A stretch of 64,000 bases of DNA, taken from positions 12,958,001 to 13,022,000 of the forward strand of contig CM055607.1 of NCBI GenBank assembly GCA_029379385.1. The letters are read 5' to 3'. Below, piece by piece: positions 47,420 to 57,908 of the stretch. The position numbers and the translations under genes are program-made. Every line of letters starts with the position of its first letter. Positions within the stretch are counted from its first letter, which is position 1. The stretch comes from Quillaja saponaria (Eukaryota; Streptophyta; Magnoliopsida; Fabales; Quillajaceae). The notes beneath the pieces are model-generated. The model did no database searches. It saw nothing but the letters and a program-made list of their open reading frames with translations, and had not been told where the DNA came from.

Positions 47420-49170
47420 CAGGCCATCCCAAGCCAGCCATTCTTATTTCCCTTCAATTCTCTTCATCTCCACGGATGAAGGATCCTCTTCTTCTTCAAC
47501 CCATTGAAGTTATTGACCTATCCAAACCCAATACCAAGAAGAGCTCTGATAAAAGCAAGGTTAGAAATGTTAGAAATGTGGTGGGCTCTAATATTCTTTG
47601 TTGGAATGTGTAATTAGCACACATTAAAACTTTGTTAGAATGTAGTGGGAGCTCATATACACAAACACACATTTAGACATATAGAGATAAAAAGATAATA
47701 TTGTAAGGGAATAACTCATTTCATAACCAATACAAGTGGTGATGCTACTTAAGGTAGACCCAAATATTATAAGACTCAATATAACATATAAATCCTTATA
47801 TTAATAACACTAACTCACTAACTTGTAACTCTCTACTAACTAATAACTCACCACTAATAAGGATTAAACACCCATTACTAGCAATAAGACTCGCACTAAT
47901 ATAATTCATTACAATCCCATAACTTACCACTAATACTCAATTAACCACTAATTCAAATCACTAATTATTTTATTTATTATCCTAGGAGTTAGAAATACTA
48001 AGAGAGACCAAATTCTAATTACTTTTCCAACAAGAAATTCCAATGGTAAGGCTTCGGCTGAAAAGAAAGAAGGGCTATGACGAAATGTTGAAAGCATTTA
48101 AAGGCTTTAGAAGAAACAGAACTCAAATGAGTCCCAGAAGGATTATGTGGAATTTCAAATTTGGGTATGGTTTGGAACGAGATAGGGAGGAGGAAGATTT
48201 GAGAACCTTTGGGAAAATGTCATGGGTAGAAGGATAGAGGATTGTGTGGGAGAGAACGAAGAAGGAAAAGGTGGTGACTTTTGCGCAATTGACTTGTTAT
48301 AAGGCATTGCTGGAGAGGTTGAGTGAGGCTGTAATAATGAGGAAATGGATGAAGGTTAAGAAAGCTGGGGTGGCTCGAGCTGTTCTTACTGAGATAAAAA
48401 ATTTTGGAAGAGAAATGAGCTCGCCATGGTGAAATTTGATGTTCCTTTGTGCCGGAATATGGCTAGAGCTAAGGAAATTCTCCAGGTTGGGTTTGTAAAT
48501 GTATTCTTATTTTCTTTTTATAAATTAAAATAAAGAAATACTTGTTCTTCAAATATGATATTGTCGTCTTCCTAGTAATTTTGCTAACAATTGAAACAGC
48601 TTTTCAATGATTTTGTAACTGGTCTGAACAATTAGTATAGTACATTGTAATGCATACCCTGGAAGTAGACGAGATTATTGAACAAGCTTAGAAATCTTGC
48701 CTGTACAGAGATAACTAAGGCTTCACGCTAATTATTATAATGTTTGTGAACTTTAACTGGTTGGGGTAAATTGATATGGTCGAATAATCAATTTGAGGAA
48801 TTTAAAATGTCTAATCCTTTGAGAAGATATTTAATAATTCGTGCCAACAGAGTTTTAATATTAACATGATTCTTTTACAGTCTTTGTTTGTTGCTCTTAT
48901 TACTGGTTGAGGCTTGGTTGTTTGGAGTAAGAAAGATACTCTTGTAGTTTATTGTCTAAAAGAAGAGAGAAGCTGACAGACAGTTGGATGGCTTAGGTTC
49001 ATGCTTCAATATTGACTGGTGGATGCACAAGCCTTTTTCCAATAGATGCAAACTTACTTCCTAAAGTTATACCGGGGCTTAGGCCTCACTTTAGGCTTCG
49101 ACCACCTCGTGCTACAGCAAAGCTAACAATTAACGAATTGAAACAATTGAGGAAGTTTCTCATTCATTGC
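47420..49170 (+). pseudogene. CRM-domain protein gene (CFM3-like), decayed
   Basis: The pieces match the CRM-domain family (CRS1/CAF/CFM), RNA-binding factors for group II intron splicing in chloroplasts and mitochondria. In order: a first segment with SSPRMKDPLLLQPIEV (from about 47430) and NSNGKASAEKK (48036-48066); KKEKVVTFAQLT, WMKVKKAGVARAVL and NELAMVKFDVPLCRNMARAK (48255-48476); a donor-like CAG|GTTGGG near 48486; then GLVVWSKKDTLVVY (about 48910-48955), WWMHKPF (about 49017) and DANLLPKVIPGLRPHFRL with LTINELKQLRKF (49045-49160). A 465-bp solo LTR interrupts the first segment at 47568-48032. Stops and several frameshifts break the domain, and the later CRM repeats are missing. Seen: motif order. 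Known: family role. Which CFM member it was is uncertain. Confidence 0.75.
47568..48032 (+). mobile_element. solo LTR inserted in the CRM-domain gene
   Basis: 465 bp running from TGTTAGAAATG to TTTTCCAACA, flanked by the perfect 5-bp duplication AGAAA (47563-47567 and 48033-48037). The flanking gene frame continues across the insertion when one AGAAA copy is set aside. No internal region or second LTR is present, so it arose by LTR-LTR recombination. Within the LTR, TGTTAGAATGTAGTGGGAGC (about 47634) echoes its own start. Confidence 0.82.
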
Positions 49171-49439
49171 CTACTCATTTTGTCCTTGGTACCATCCTGC
49201 TTTCTGTAATCTGTTAAAAAAAAATTCCCCAAAATATTAAACTTCTAGATGGTACATCAATTTTATCAATCTATGCTATAATCAATTTCATATAACACTC
49301 CAAAAGTAATATCACGCTTCTTTAATCTCCTATGTTCTTTTATTGCTTTGGATTTGTTATACTATCTCTCTCTCTTCCTGCCTCTTCCCTTTTGGTCAAA
49401 AATGAAGTTGAAAAAAAAAAAACCAAGTTGGTGTTATGT
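49171..49439. other. junction between CRM relic and receptor-kinase duplication
   Basis: Non-coding, with an A-run near 49411. Similarity to 57800 onward starts at about 49440. Confidence 0.4.
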
Positions 49440-49586
49440 GTACCTTTAACTGATTTAGCTTTATCCTAACTTTTAAAATGCACCTCGTTGATTTAATATT
49501 AAATGTAGACGTAGATAATAGTTTGTGTATTGAAGCAGAAGAAGAAAATTCATGTATTAATGTATTGTTGTTCCCCTTTCAATGCT

Positions 49587-52384
49587 TTATGATTTTGATG
49601 ATGGAATGGAATAATGTAATCCAGATTTAGGTGATCTAGGAGGAGATGAAAGGAAGGGCATCGGTGGAAGTTGCAATGACTGAAGGCTGCCTTCTAGCAT
49701 TTCTACTACCCTACTCATTGATGGTCGATCTGATGGATTGGTCTGAATTCACCATAAACTTAGTAAAATCATCTTCCTTGAAATTTCTTCATCCTCTTCC
49801 TTTATAACCCCATCAAGCCGTAATTCCTTGCCTACTTCAAGGCGCTTATAAATGTAATGTGGAAAATATGCTTCACTGGTGGTATCAGAAATTCTAACAT
49901 CGGTGCCCTTTCTTATCCCACCCATCTCAGAAATCATCATTCCGTAGCTATACACATCGGATTTGTGTGACACATTTCCAAAGTTTCTGCTGAAAACTTC
50001 AGTAGCAATATATCCAATGGTTCCTCTAGTACCAATAATTGATACAGCACTGTCATCCCTTTTGCATAGCTTGGCAAGGCCAAAATCAGAAATTTTGGGA
50101 CAAAAGTTCTCATCTAGAAGAATGTTGTGAGGTTTTATGTCAAAATGCAATATCCTTGTGCTACAACCACGGTGCAAGTACTCTAGTCCTCGAGCAATGC
50201 CAGTTGCAATTTCATATAATGTCTTCCATTCCAGACGATCTGAAGGTCCTTTGTATATGAACTTATCCAGAGACCCATTGGACATGAATTCATATATCAG
50301 TGCTCTTTTTTTCTTCCCATGGTAAGAGAAACCAAGGAGATTGACTACATTGACATGGGATGTTCTGCTAATGCTTGCAAATTCATTCATAAATTCTTCC
50401 TCATTTTCCTTGGATTCTCTTAAGATCTTAACACTCACAAACGACCATCTTCTAGCCGTCCTTGGTATACTACACCATACCCTCCTTGGCCAATTTTATT
50501 GGCAAATGCTTTGGTCATTTTCTTAACATCTGAGTAAGTATACCTCTTTGAAACCAGTAGGTCCTGATTCTTTATAAATTCCTCAACATGCTCATCATTC
50601 TCTCTTTGTCTTACTTTTCTCAGAAACATCTCACATATGAATACAATGGCAATTATTGTGAAGATCACCACAAAGGAAAAGACTGCATTTAGGGGATTAG
50701 GTCAGTCATGCAAATAAAGAAGTTGAAGTTAGTAGAAGAGTAAGGACTTATATATTATATTCCTCAAAAAACAAAAATTGTCTGAAGAGTACTTTTACCT
50801 AATGAAAATTTCATATTCCGAAAATTCACCAAGGGGGATGATCCTGCATAAAAGGAAAAAAAAAAAAAAAGAAATAAGAAAAACATATATAGGGCTTAGA
50901 TTTCACTTACAATGCCTGCTTTTCATCTTAACTGATAACCTCTTAGGGTGTGTTTGGTATAAGATTAAAAAGGGCTAAAGTTTAAAATGTAATGTTTAAT
51001 TGCTTTTAACTGCGTTTGGTAGTAAAAATCTTTAACATGGTAAAGGTTCAGAGTTAATATCACTCTTTGAAAAGTTTTAGGAATTAATATCACTCTTTGA
51101 AAAGTGGGGTTAAGTAATAAACAATGAGAGAGTAGTTTAAGAAGGCTTGATAGTGTTGAAAACATGAAGGAAAAAAAATACAAAAAAGACGGAGGAAAAC
51201 TAGCTCGCAGAGCCACCAACCTCCACAGCCAGCTTTCCGAGTACACTTTTCGGGAAATCTGTGGAACAAATTTGTGGCACTCTCTTTCTCTCTCCCTCCC
51301 TCACTCTTGTTTGTTTGAATTTAGATTTGAATGACTCCTCTCATTTTCCTTTTAGCTTTTTTCCTTCTGTTTTTTAACCTAATTAAATTCACGCATCCAA
51401 GGTGTTGATGTGTAATCCATTAAATTAGGCAAATATTATATGGAAGCTGGTGCACATGTTTGTTGCAACCATTAAATTAGGCAAATATTTTAAGTTAGTG
51501 CGTGTTTTGAAGTTTGACAAAGAATATCAGCAATCCTAGCGATATGGTTATTAGAATACTTGTTTAATTGGACTTTTCTCTATGCTGTTTGTGCCCCAAC
51601 CTCATCAGAACCAAAGAAGAAAGAAATAGTTTATAAACGAAACAGCTTGGTACTGAAAAATTATCTACTTACCTGAAGGTGAACATGTTCTGGACCCCGA
51701 AGACTGATCTTTGCAATAGCAAGTAGTTTGATTCGAACTCAAGTCATAACCACAAGCTCCATTTGATCTCATGCACTCTTTACATTCTTCATTACCCACT
51801 TTCCATTTAACATCAAATCCTCTTCTGAGAACCTCTTCCACTTTGGAAAAATTGGTGAAATCTTGGGAAGTCACAATTGGAAGAATTGGCACGACCACAA
51901 TTACAGAACATAACCCACGATTGATTTCATCCAGCGCTGCATAAGCATCTTTGTTAGTAGTCCCATCTATGGTACAACCATAGTGCAAACTGAGATACCT
52001 GTAATCAGATCCATTATCAAAGAGTTCATCGTCAAGTGTTGTATTATAACTCCACACTTCACTTGGACATGGTCCATTCAAGTAGTCTTCTCTAGCAATT
52101 CTTAGAGTTTGAGTGCCGGAATTCAAACTCAATACGCGGTACTTGATGTTCATAATCTCCATGGTGGTGTTGCTTCCACTGCAGTTCAGAAGTAGTGTAG
52201 GGTGGCCACAACCTTCTGGCCGGTCGTTTCCCCAAAAAGGAAAACCGCCTGTGATTGTCCCGCACTTAAATTGATTGTTGCAAGCAGTGTCCAAAGAACT
52301 TAAACATGGAGGAATCTCAAAGAGAATAATCAAGCATGCTAAGTAAACAAGAAATGAGGAATAGTGGTGAAGTTTGGAAACCAT
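49587..52384 (-). pseudogene. LRK10L-type receptor-like kinase, copy A, broken
   Basis: Exon 1 (52384-51673) encodes a signal peptide and a GUB_WAK_bind plus WAK-associated ectodomain. A 45-nt exon (50843-50799) and a TM-kinase exon (50692-49587) follow, with sites matching gene B. Lesions relative to gene B are: a missing base near 50435, giving GRL-stop in place of GRLVAVK at the ATP-binding lysine region; a TGC-to-TGA change in the SLWCIQTNP block near 49750; an APE-to-ATE change; a 16-residue in-frame loss in the ectodomain (HYGC joined to TIDGTT) between two GTTGT repeats; and an early C-terminal stop at 49587-49589. The HFDIKPHNILLD and DFGLAKLC motifs persist. It also lacks the roughly 58-bp upstream segment that holds the TATA-like site in gene B. 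It could at most give an ectodomain with a membrane anchor. Confidence 0.85.
50945..51340. mobile_element. probable TE fragment in the intron of LRK10L copy A
   Basis: It starts GGGTGTGTTTGGTATAAGAT at 50946 exactly where similarity to gene B stops, and contains GCGTTTGGTAGTAAAAATC and a duplicated AATATCACTCTTTGAAAAGT (51056 and 51083). The GTGTTTGGT start is typical of plant MITEs. A matching inverted right end was not found, so its type is open. Confidence 0.45.
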
Positions 52385-52860
52385 TTTTGGTGCAGAGAAA
52401 TGTTGTGTTTGTAGCTAGAAGCCTAGAAATGAATTCTTGCAAGTACGGTAAGCAATTTAACTTGCGGTAAAAGTTTGGTGTTTTGTTGACTTGATAAAAA
52501 GTTTGATGTAGAATATTGTCTATCTCCCACGCAATGCACACTCAATTAAGAGGGAAAAAAAAATGTAGGAAAGAATAGAAATCAAATGGTTAGAGGAAAT
52601 CTCTGGAGATTACGTGTCAATATCGTGTGCATGTGGAATGCAATTGTTGACTCCACGAGGTTGATTAATTATTTTCTCAGGATTTTATAATACCATGCAA
52701 ATGGAAGAGAAGTAAAATATGTAGAGAAAAAGAAGATTATAATATTGGAAAAAAGAAATATGTCAAATGAGCTTCAAGAGGATTTTGAGTTGACAGTGAT
52801 GAAGTTTTCACATTAGTATTTCCGAAATACAAACTAGCTAGTAGATATTAGTCATGAACA

Positions 52861-53380
52861 CTAAGAATTATGTGAACAACTCACTCCTTTTTCTTTCAAC
52901 GGATAGTACCTAAAAATCTTGTCTCTCCGAATGTGTTGGATGATTCAGCCGTATAAAGTTTTTTAGCATCCTCATAAGGAATTGAGATCTAATTATTTCT
53001 TTTTGAGATTCTAGTTTTTATATAGAGATTTATAAAAAGAAAAAGTGATTACATCCCATTAAAAATAATCTTTTGACTCCTCCTAAATATTAACAATAAT
53101 AGAAAGAGAATAACTTCCTGCAATTAATCCTATGAATCAAATTTTGTTAGTAATTTTTAATAAGAAGAGGATGCGAGAAACTAGCACCTTCAAAAGTTTG
53201 TAAAGGGAATGTATATTTATAATATAATTATGAAATGATTATCAATTGTGTTCAATAGAAAGAAAAAAATCAAATAGATTAAAACAAAAACAATATATTT
53301 TTCCTTATTAAATTATTAGAATTTTAGTGAATTTTGAAAAGTTCATTGTCAAGTTCTAAAATTTATATATTTGGGAAGAT
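52861..53380. other. non-coding, nothing recognised
   Basis: AT-rich flank between the end of duplication unit A and the gypsy relic. No gene. Confidence 0.35.
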
Positions 53381-53386
53381 TTATCT

Positions 53387-54336
53387 ATGAATTTTATCTT
53401 GGGGTTACCAAGAACTCAAAAAGGAGTAGATTTTGTGTTTGTAGTTGTTGGCAAGTTTTCCAAAATGGTACATTTTATACCTTGTCGAAAGACTAATGCG
53501 ATGCACATTGCCATATTGTTCTTCCAAAAGGTGGTGCAACTTCATAGGGTTCTTTGGTCCATAACTTCAGATTAAGACTCCAATTTTTTGTCAAACTTTT
53601 GGATTACCCTATGGAAAAGATTTGATGTCAGCTTAAAGTTCAGTAGCACAGCTCATCCACAAACTAATGGACAAACAGAAGTCACAAACAAGACTTTAGG
53701 AAACCTTGTACCCAGCATTTGTGGTGATAAACGAAAGCACTAAGATTTTGCATTAGCTTAAGCTGAATTTGCCTACAACAATGCAATTCATAGTTCGATT
53801 GGACTATCACCTTTCTACTTTGTTTACAGAAAGTTCCAAAGCATTCTCTAGATTTAGCTCAACTTCCTAAACTCCTTGGGGTGAGCATTATTGCAAGTAA
53901 CATGGCAAACAAAGTTCAGCCAGTTTAAGTAGAAGTGAGTAAGAAACTGGAAACATCAAATTCAAACTACAAGACAGTAGCTGATAAGCATAAAAGAGAG
54001 AAGATATTCAAAAAAGACGACATGGTTACGATATACCTATGAAAAGAGAGATTTCCAATGGGCACCTATAACAAGTTGAAGCCAAAGAAGTATAGTCCAT
54101 ACAAAATTGTGAAGAAAATCAATGATAATGCTTACGTGATTGACTTGCCAAGTGATTGGGGGATTTCAAAAACTTTTGATGTTGTTGACATATATGAATA
54201 CTATCCTTCAAAAGGATTGTTGTATCCTGATTTTAACTCGAGGGTGAGTTTTTCTCAAGTGGAGGGGATTGATGCAGATCACATTTCCCAAGAATTTACG
54301 AAGAAGATCGATCAAGCAAAATCCAAGAGAAAATAG
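53387..54336 (+). pseudogene. Ty3/gypsy integrase and C-terminal relic
   Basis: Plus-strand frames give [31 protein letters not shown] and ITSD, the first integrase Asp region. They continue with [18 protein letters not shown], which contains the catalytic Glu, FAYNNAIHSSIGLSPF, KHKREKIFKKDDMV and a C-terminal part with [26 protein letters not shown] and [11 protein letters not shown]. The order is that of gypsy pol after RNase H. At least five stops occur (for example after ITSD near 53574). Everything before the integrase is missing. Its tail [17 protein letters not shown] matches the relic at 621-671. This is a 5'-truncated element. Confidence 0.85.
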
Positions 54337-54600
54337 TTTAGTTCGATGTTTTTGTTTTCTTATTTTCCTTAAGTCCCACATGAAAAATAAAATGAGTACT
54401 TATGTTTTAGGATTAGTATAAATAAGAAGTTTATTTTTAGTCCTACATTGCTTAGGTAAAAAGAGTAGGAGCCTTGGAACCTTTATAAATACAGGTTATC
54501 CCTTTGGTTGTAAACTCATCTTTTCATCAATAAAATTGCTGACTTTGGTCTCTTTTATTATTTAATTCTAGTGCATGTTTGCTAGAATGAATCTAGTGTT
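54337..54600 (+). repeat. possible 3' LTR of the gypsy relic
   Basis: It follows the polyprotein end and contains AGTCCCACATG, AGTCCTACATTGC, TTTATAAATACAGG and TCATCAATAAAATTGC, features of a short LTR (promoter-like TATAAAT and a poly-A signal). No matching second copy is in the window. Confidence 0.4.
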
Positions 54601-55462
54601 TTTGCTTCTGTCTTGTGTCATTTATTTTAATTAATATTTTTTTGCTTGATTTTTGTCTTAGAGAAATGTATTAATGGGACAAAATTGAAAAAAGATTAAA
54701 TCTATAGACTCAAATTATTATTTACCATTAAAAGAGTGGAGACAATATAATATTTTTATATGGCCTATCGTTTATTGGATCTGTCCCTTACATATAAGAG
54801 GCTTATCTATATAGACATGTTCTTAAATTTTTTAACATAGTTATAATATAAATTCTAAATAAAGTTATGGGTACAAAGACATAACTTTAAAGAAAAGGTT
54901 AAAGATATGATTTATTAATCATGTGAAATTATTTAAGTACTCTTTCTAAATCCAAAATTTAAAATAGAATTTTTTTGTTACTTTTCCCAAAATGAAATAC
55001 TAATGGCCGAATCCGCAGCCCGTTTATGCCATTCAGATATAAATATAGACCCATTTGGATCAGGTTTGGTACGGGCCCTTGTCCAAAAAATTATCATCCC
55101 TGACTAAATTCAATGACGAAGGGCCCAAAGATAGGGCTTCTTCTTGTATTCTAGGCAGCTTGAGGAATGACTTAGCTTGCGGCTTGGGCTCTTGCATAAA
55201 CACATATTTGGGACTGGACTAACCGCCTAAAAAGGATTTAGACTTTACACAAATTTAGTCAACAAAGCTAGTGTTAATCTAGATTCTCTCATGTTCTTCA
55301 TAAATAGAAAAAAAAAATCTGTTATATATATCCAAGGTACAAGTTTTTTTTTTTTTTTTTTTTGCACTAAAACACACTTTTGGGAGGGGAACGGTGAAGC
55401 ATGAGTAGGATCATCTCCAATGTAGGAGAGGATCCAAATCAATTTATTCCAGTGTTTGGAGT
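54601..55462. other. non-coding; a degenerate TE fragment near 55000-55110
   Basis: CGAATCCGCAGCCCGTTTAT and GGTACGGGCCCTTGTCC near 55008-55085 resemble transposon relics with reiterated GGCCC. A poly-T tract lies at 55346-55363. No gene. Confidence 0.35.
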
Positions 55463-55960
55463 CACTACAAAAAATTATATTATTGTCGACAACAACTTGA
55501 TGTCAACAATAGTTCTGTTGTGGTCGGCATTGATTATTACCTACAACACCCTGTTAGTAGTGGGCTATCGACGATGCTGTTGTTGGTAGTATATAGTACT
55601 GCAGACTGGCTATTGACAATACCTAATACCAAGAGCAAATGCTGACAACCCACTGTCGGTAAAAATTATCCCTTTTAAGAAATTTTGAAACAATTGTCGA
55701 CAAGTTCCTGTCAGTATTAGGCTTTCAATAATACTTACTAGCAATAGTAATGTTGTCGACAGTAGGTTGTCGATAATAAGAGCTATTGACATTAAGGATT
55801 GTTGGCATTAGGTTATCAGTAATAATTACTATCGATAGTATGGCTATTGGCATTAGGCTGTTGACAATAAATGTTCCACAACAGCTCTGTTGTTGTCAGT
55901 AGTAACAAATGGAGAGAGGTTGTTGTCGGTAGTAGGTTGTGGGAAGCAAGTTTTGGATAG
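55463..55960. mobile_element. CACTA-type transposon end with subterminal repeats
   Basis: It begins CACTACAAAAAATTATATTA at 55463, the terminal signature of CACTA (En/Spm-like) elements. Over the next 450 bp short motifs recur in both orientations, such as TTGTCGACAAC, CTATTGACAAT, TTGTCGGTAGTAGG and GTTGTCGACAGTAGG. These look like the subterminal transposase-binding repeats of that superfamily. The opposite TIR (TTTTTTGTAGTG) was not found and no transposase frame is present, so this is one end only. The short frames inside are by-products. Confidence 0.65.
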
Positions 55961-56374
55961 ACCTACCCCTGTCTTTTTTTCTTTTTCTTTTTCTTTTTTT
56001 GCATTTTCTACTTTTATACAATAAATCTGTTCAAAAATAAATTTTTTGATTTTTATATATACCAAGATCACAAAAAGTATTCAAAATAGTTATTATTAAA
56101 CAATTGTAATGTAACATAGTTATATTCAAAATATAAATAATCCGAAATATAGTTTAAATACATCCCCAATTCCCTTACTGATGCTTTTCAAAATTTGCAA
56201 TAGCATCATTATCTTGGTAAACCTTCAGCACTTCGTTAATATTTGCATTCGAAGTAGCCGATGATGAATGAAATCCCTATTAGCAAAAAGCTGTAGTTTT
56301 AATAACATAATCAATTGAAGTTATAATAAATAAATGCATAAATGATTGTTTTGCACCACATTTTAACTTGCACA
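55961..56374. other. non-coding, nothing recognised
   Basis: Poly-CT stretch near 55975-56000; otherwise AT-rich without genes. Confidence 0.35.
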
Positions 56375-57010
56375 TTTTTTTTATCGATCATTCAAATGAT
56401 GTTTTGTTTCTTCCTACAAGTCTTATTTGACTCTCGGATGTTGTAGTATGGTCGTCTTGTCCTAAATATATGTAAATGACCATTTTAGCTCTAATGACCC
56501 AAAAAAAAAAAAAAAAAAAGCCAAGTCTTACACCCCCAACACAATAAATTGCGTAGTTTTTCTATCGGATATCCAAATGATGTTTTGTTTCTTTCTACAA
56601 GTCTTATTTGACTCTATGGAAGCTATGATATGGTATTCTTGTCCTAAGATGTGTAAATGATCATTTTGCCCCCATGACCCGAACACACACAACATGTAAC
56701 TTCTATAATTTTTTAGACAGTTGTTTAAATAATGTTATGTTTCTTTCTACAAGTCTTATTTAACACTACAAACACTACGATATGGTCGTCTCATCCTAAA
56801 AATGTGTAAATAACCATTTTACCCTTACAATCCGAATACATACAATGCGTTAACTTGCATAATTTTTTCATCGGTTATCCAAATGGCGTTTCTTTTTACA
56901 AGTCTAATTATTTGACTTTATAGACACTACGATATGATCATTTTATTCTTCAGATGTGTACATAACCATTTTATCTCCCATGACCAGAAAAAAGACAAAG
57001 TTTTACACAC
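56375..57010 (+). repeat. four-unit tandem array, about 150-180 bp per unit
   Basis: Units are marked by CAAATGATGTTTTGTTTCTT (56393), the same at 56572, AAATAATGTTATGTTTCTTT (56728) and CAAATGGCGTTTCTTTTTAC (56879). Each is followed by ACAAGTCTTATTTGAC-like, a GATATGGTCGTCT-like block and ATGTGTAAATGACCATTTT-like. The first spacing is longer because of an A-run (56501-56519). Units differ by 15-25 percent by eye, so the array is old. Its right edge lies where the GDSL exon is cut off. Confidence 0.88.
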
Positions 57011-57029
57011 AAATAATTTACCATCAGCT

Positions 57030-57541
57030 TGCTGGGCTGTAGACCCATGCACTTGCAGCAATGTTTACTCCATGCGTGAAATTTGAGTCTATAGAATCTA
57101 GATGGGCACTCAGGAATGGGAAGCCCAGCTGCCCAGCTGCACTAGTTGGTGAAATGAATTAAAAACAGAAGCCGCTTACAGAAACAGAATAGCAATACAA
57201 ATTAGCAATGAAAATCATAACCAGCACATAATCACCCAACAAGAAGATATATATATAACTGGGTATTGGCAAACTGATATTTGATCTCTCTCTCAGAGTC
57301 ATTCTACTATATCAACGGTGAAAAGTCAACCATGGCTACTGGGTTGGAGATAGTATTCATCCATTTGCTTACCTATGAAATCAATAATTAAACGCCCATC
57401 AGAATACCGACCGGAAGGTTTACCAAAGAAAGCTCCGCCATTAGGAGAAGGAACTCGACCAAATGCTGCCGAGTCATAGACTGTGTCCGAGTTGGAATCG
57501 CCAAAGTTGATGAACAGAGGGAGGAGAAGGTAAACACATTA
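57030..57541 (-). pseudogene. GDSL esterase/lipase, 5' fragment only
   Basis: Two exons on the minus strand join in phase. Exon 1 (57541-57373) gives VYLLLPLFINFGDSNSDTVY, AFGRVPSPNG, FFGKPSGRYSDGRLIIDFI and a GTAAGC donor. Exon 2 (57136 to about 57030) gives GQLGFPFLSAHLDSID and SNFTHGVNIAASAW. These are block I (GDSN, nucleophile Ser) and the next conserved blocks of plant secreted GDSL lipases. The frame has a TAA just before exon 1 with no start codon or full signal peptide, and everything after exon 2 is missing where the tandem array begins. Blocks III and V with the catalytic Asp and His are absent, so no enzyme can be made. Confidence 0.8.
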
Positions 57542-57908
57542 TACTTTATGATCTTTAGAAAATGATTTAAACAATTTAAGATTTATATCTCCTTTCTTAA
57601 CTAATTAAAATATGCAAATTATTCAACCAAATATATATATATATATGTAAATAAAGAGGACAATACCCATCCCCTTGTCACTCCTCTCCTTTTCTCCCAT
57701 TAGTAGACTCCAAACTTTGCGGACTACATGTCAACTTAAATTCAAGTGATGACTCCATGAGGTTAATTAATTATAATCTCAGGACAGATTATAGTATACA
57801 ATTGATTTAGCTTGATCCTAACTTTTTGAATATAACCTGGTTTGATTTAATATTAAATATAGATAATAGTCAAGATCAGTATTGAAGAAGAAGAACAAAA
57901 TTCATGTA

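Larger units (their letters stand above)
49440..52860 (-). repeat. LRK10L duplication unit A
   Basis: Matches 57800-62600 in the same orientation from TGATTTAGCTT(T/G)ATCCTAACTTTT through the 5' flank (AGATTATAATATTGGAAAAA). The stretch equivalent to 59300-60950 is absent and replaced by about 400 bp of unrelated DNA (50945-51340). Confidence 0.85.

Noticed and set aside
50039..50325. Plus-strand frames across the kinase of copy A (and 58394-58683 in gene B)
   Set aside because: They lie antisense to conserved kinase sequence and have no family of their own.
55485..56071. Short frames over the CACTA subterminal region
   Set aside because: They follow the repeated TTGTCGAC-type motifs and resemble no protein.
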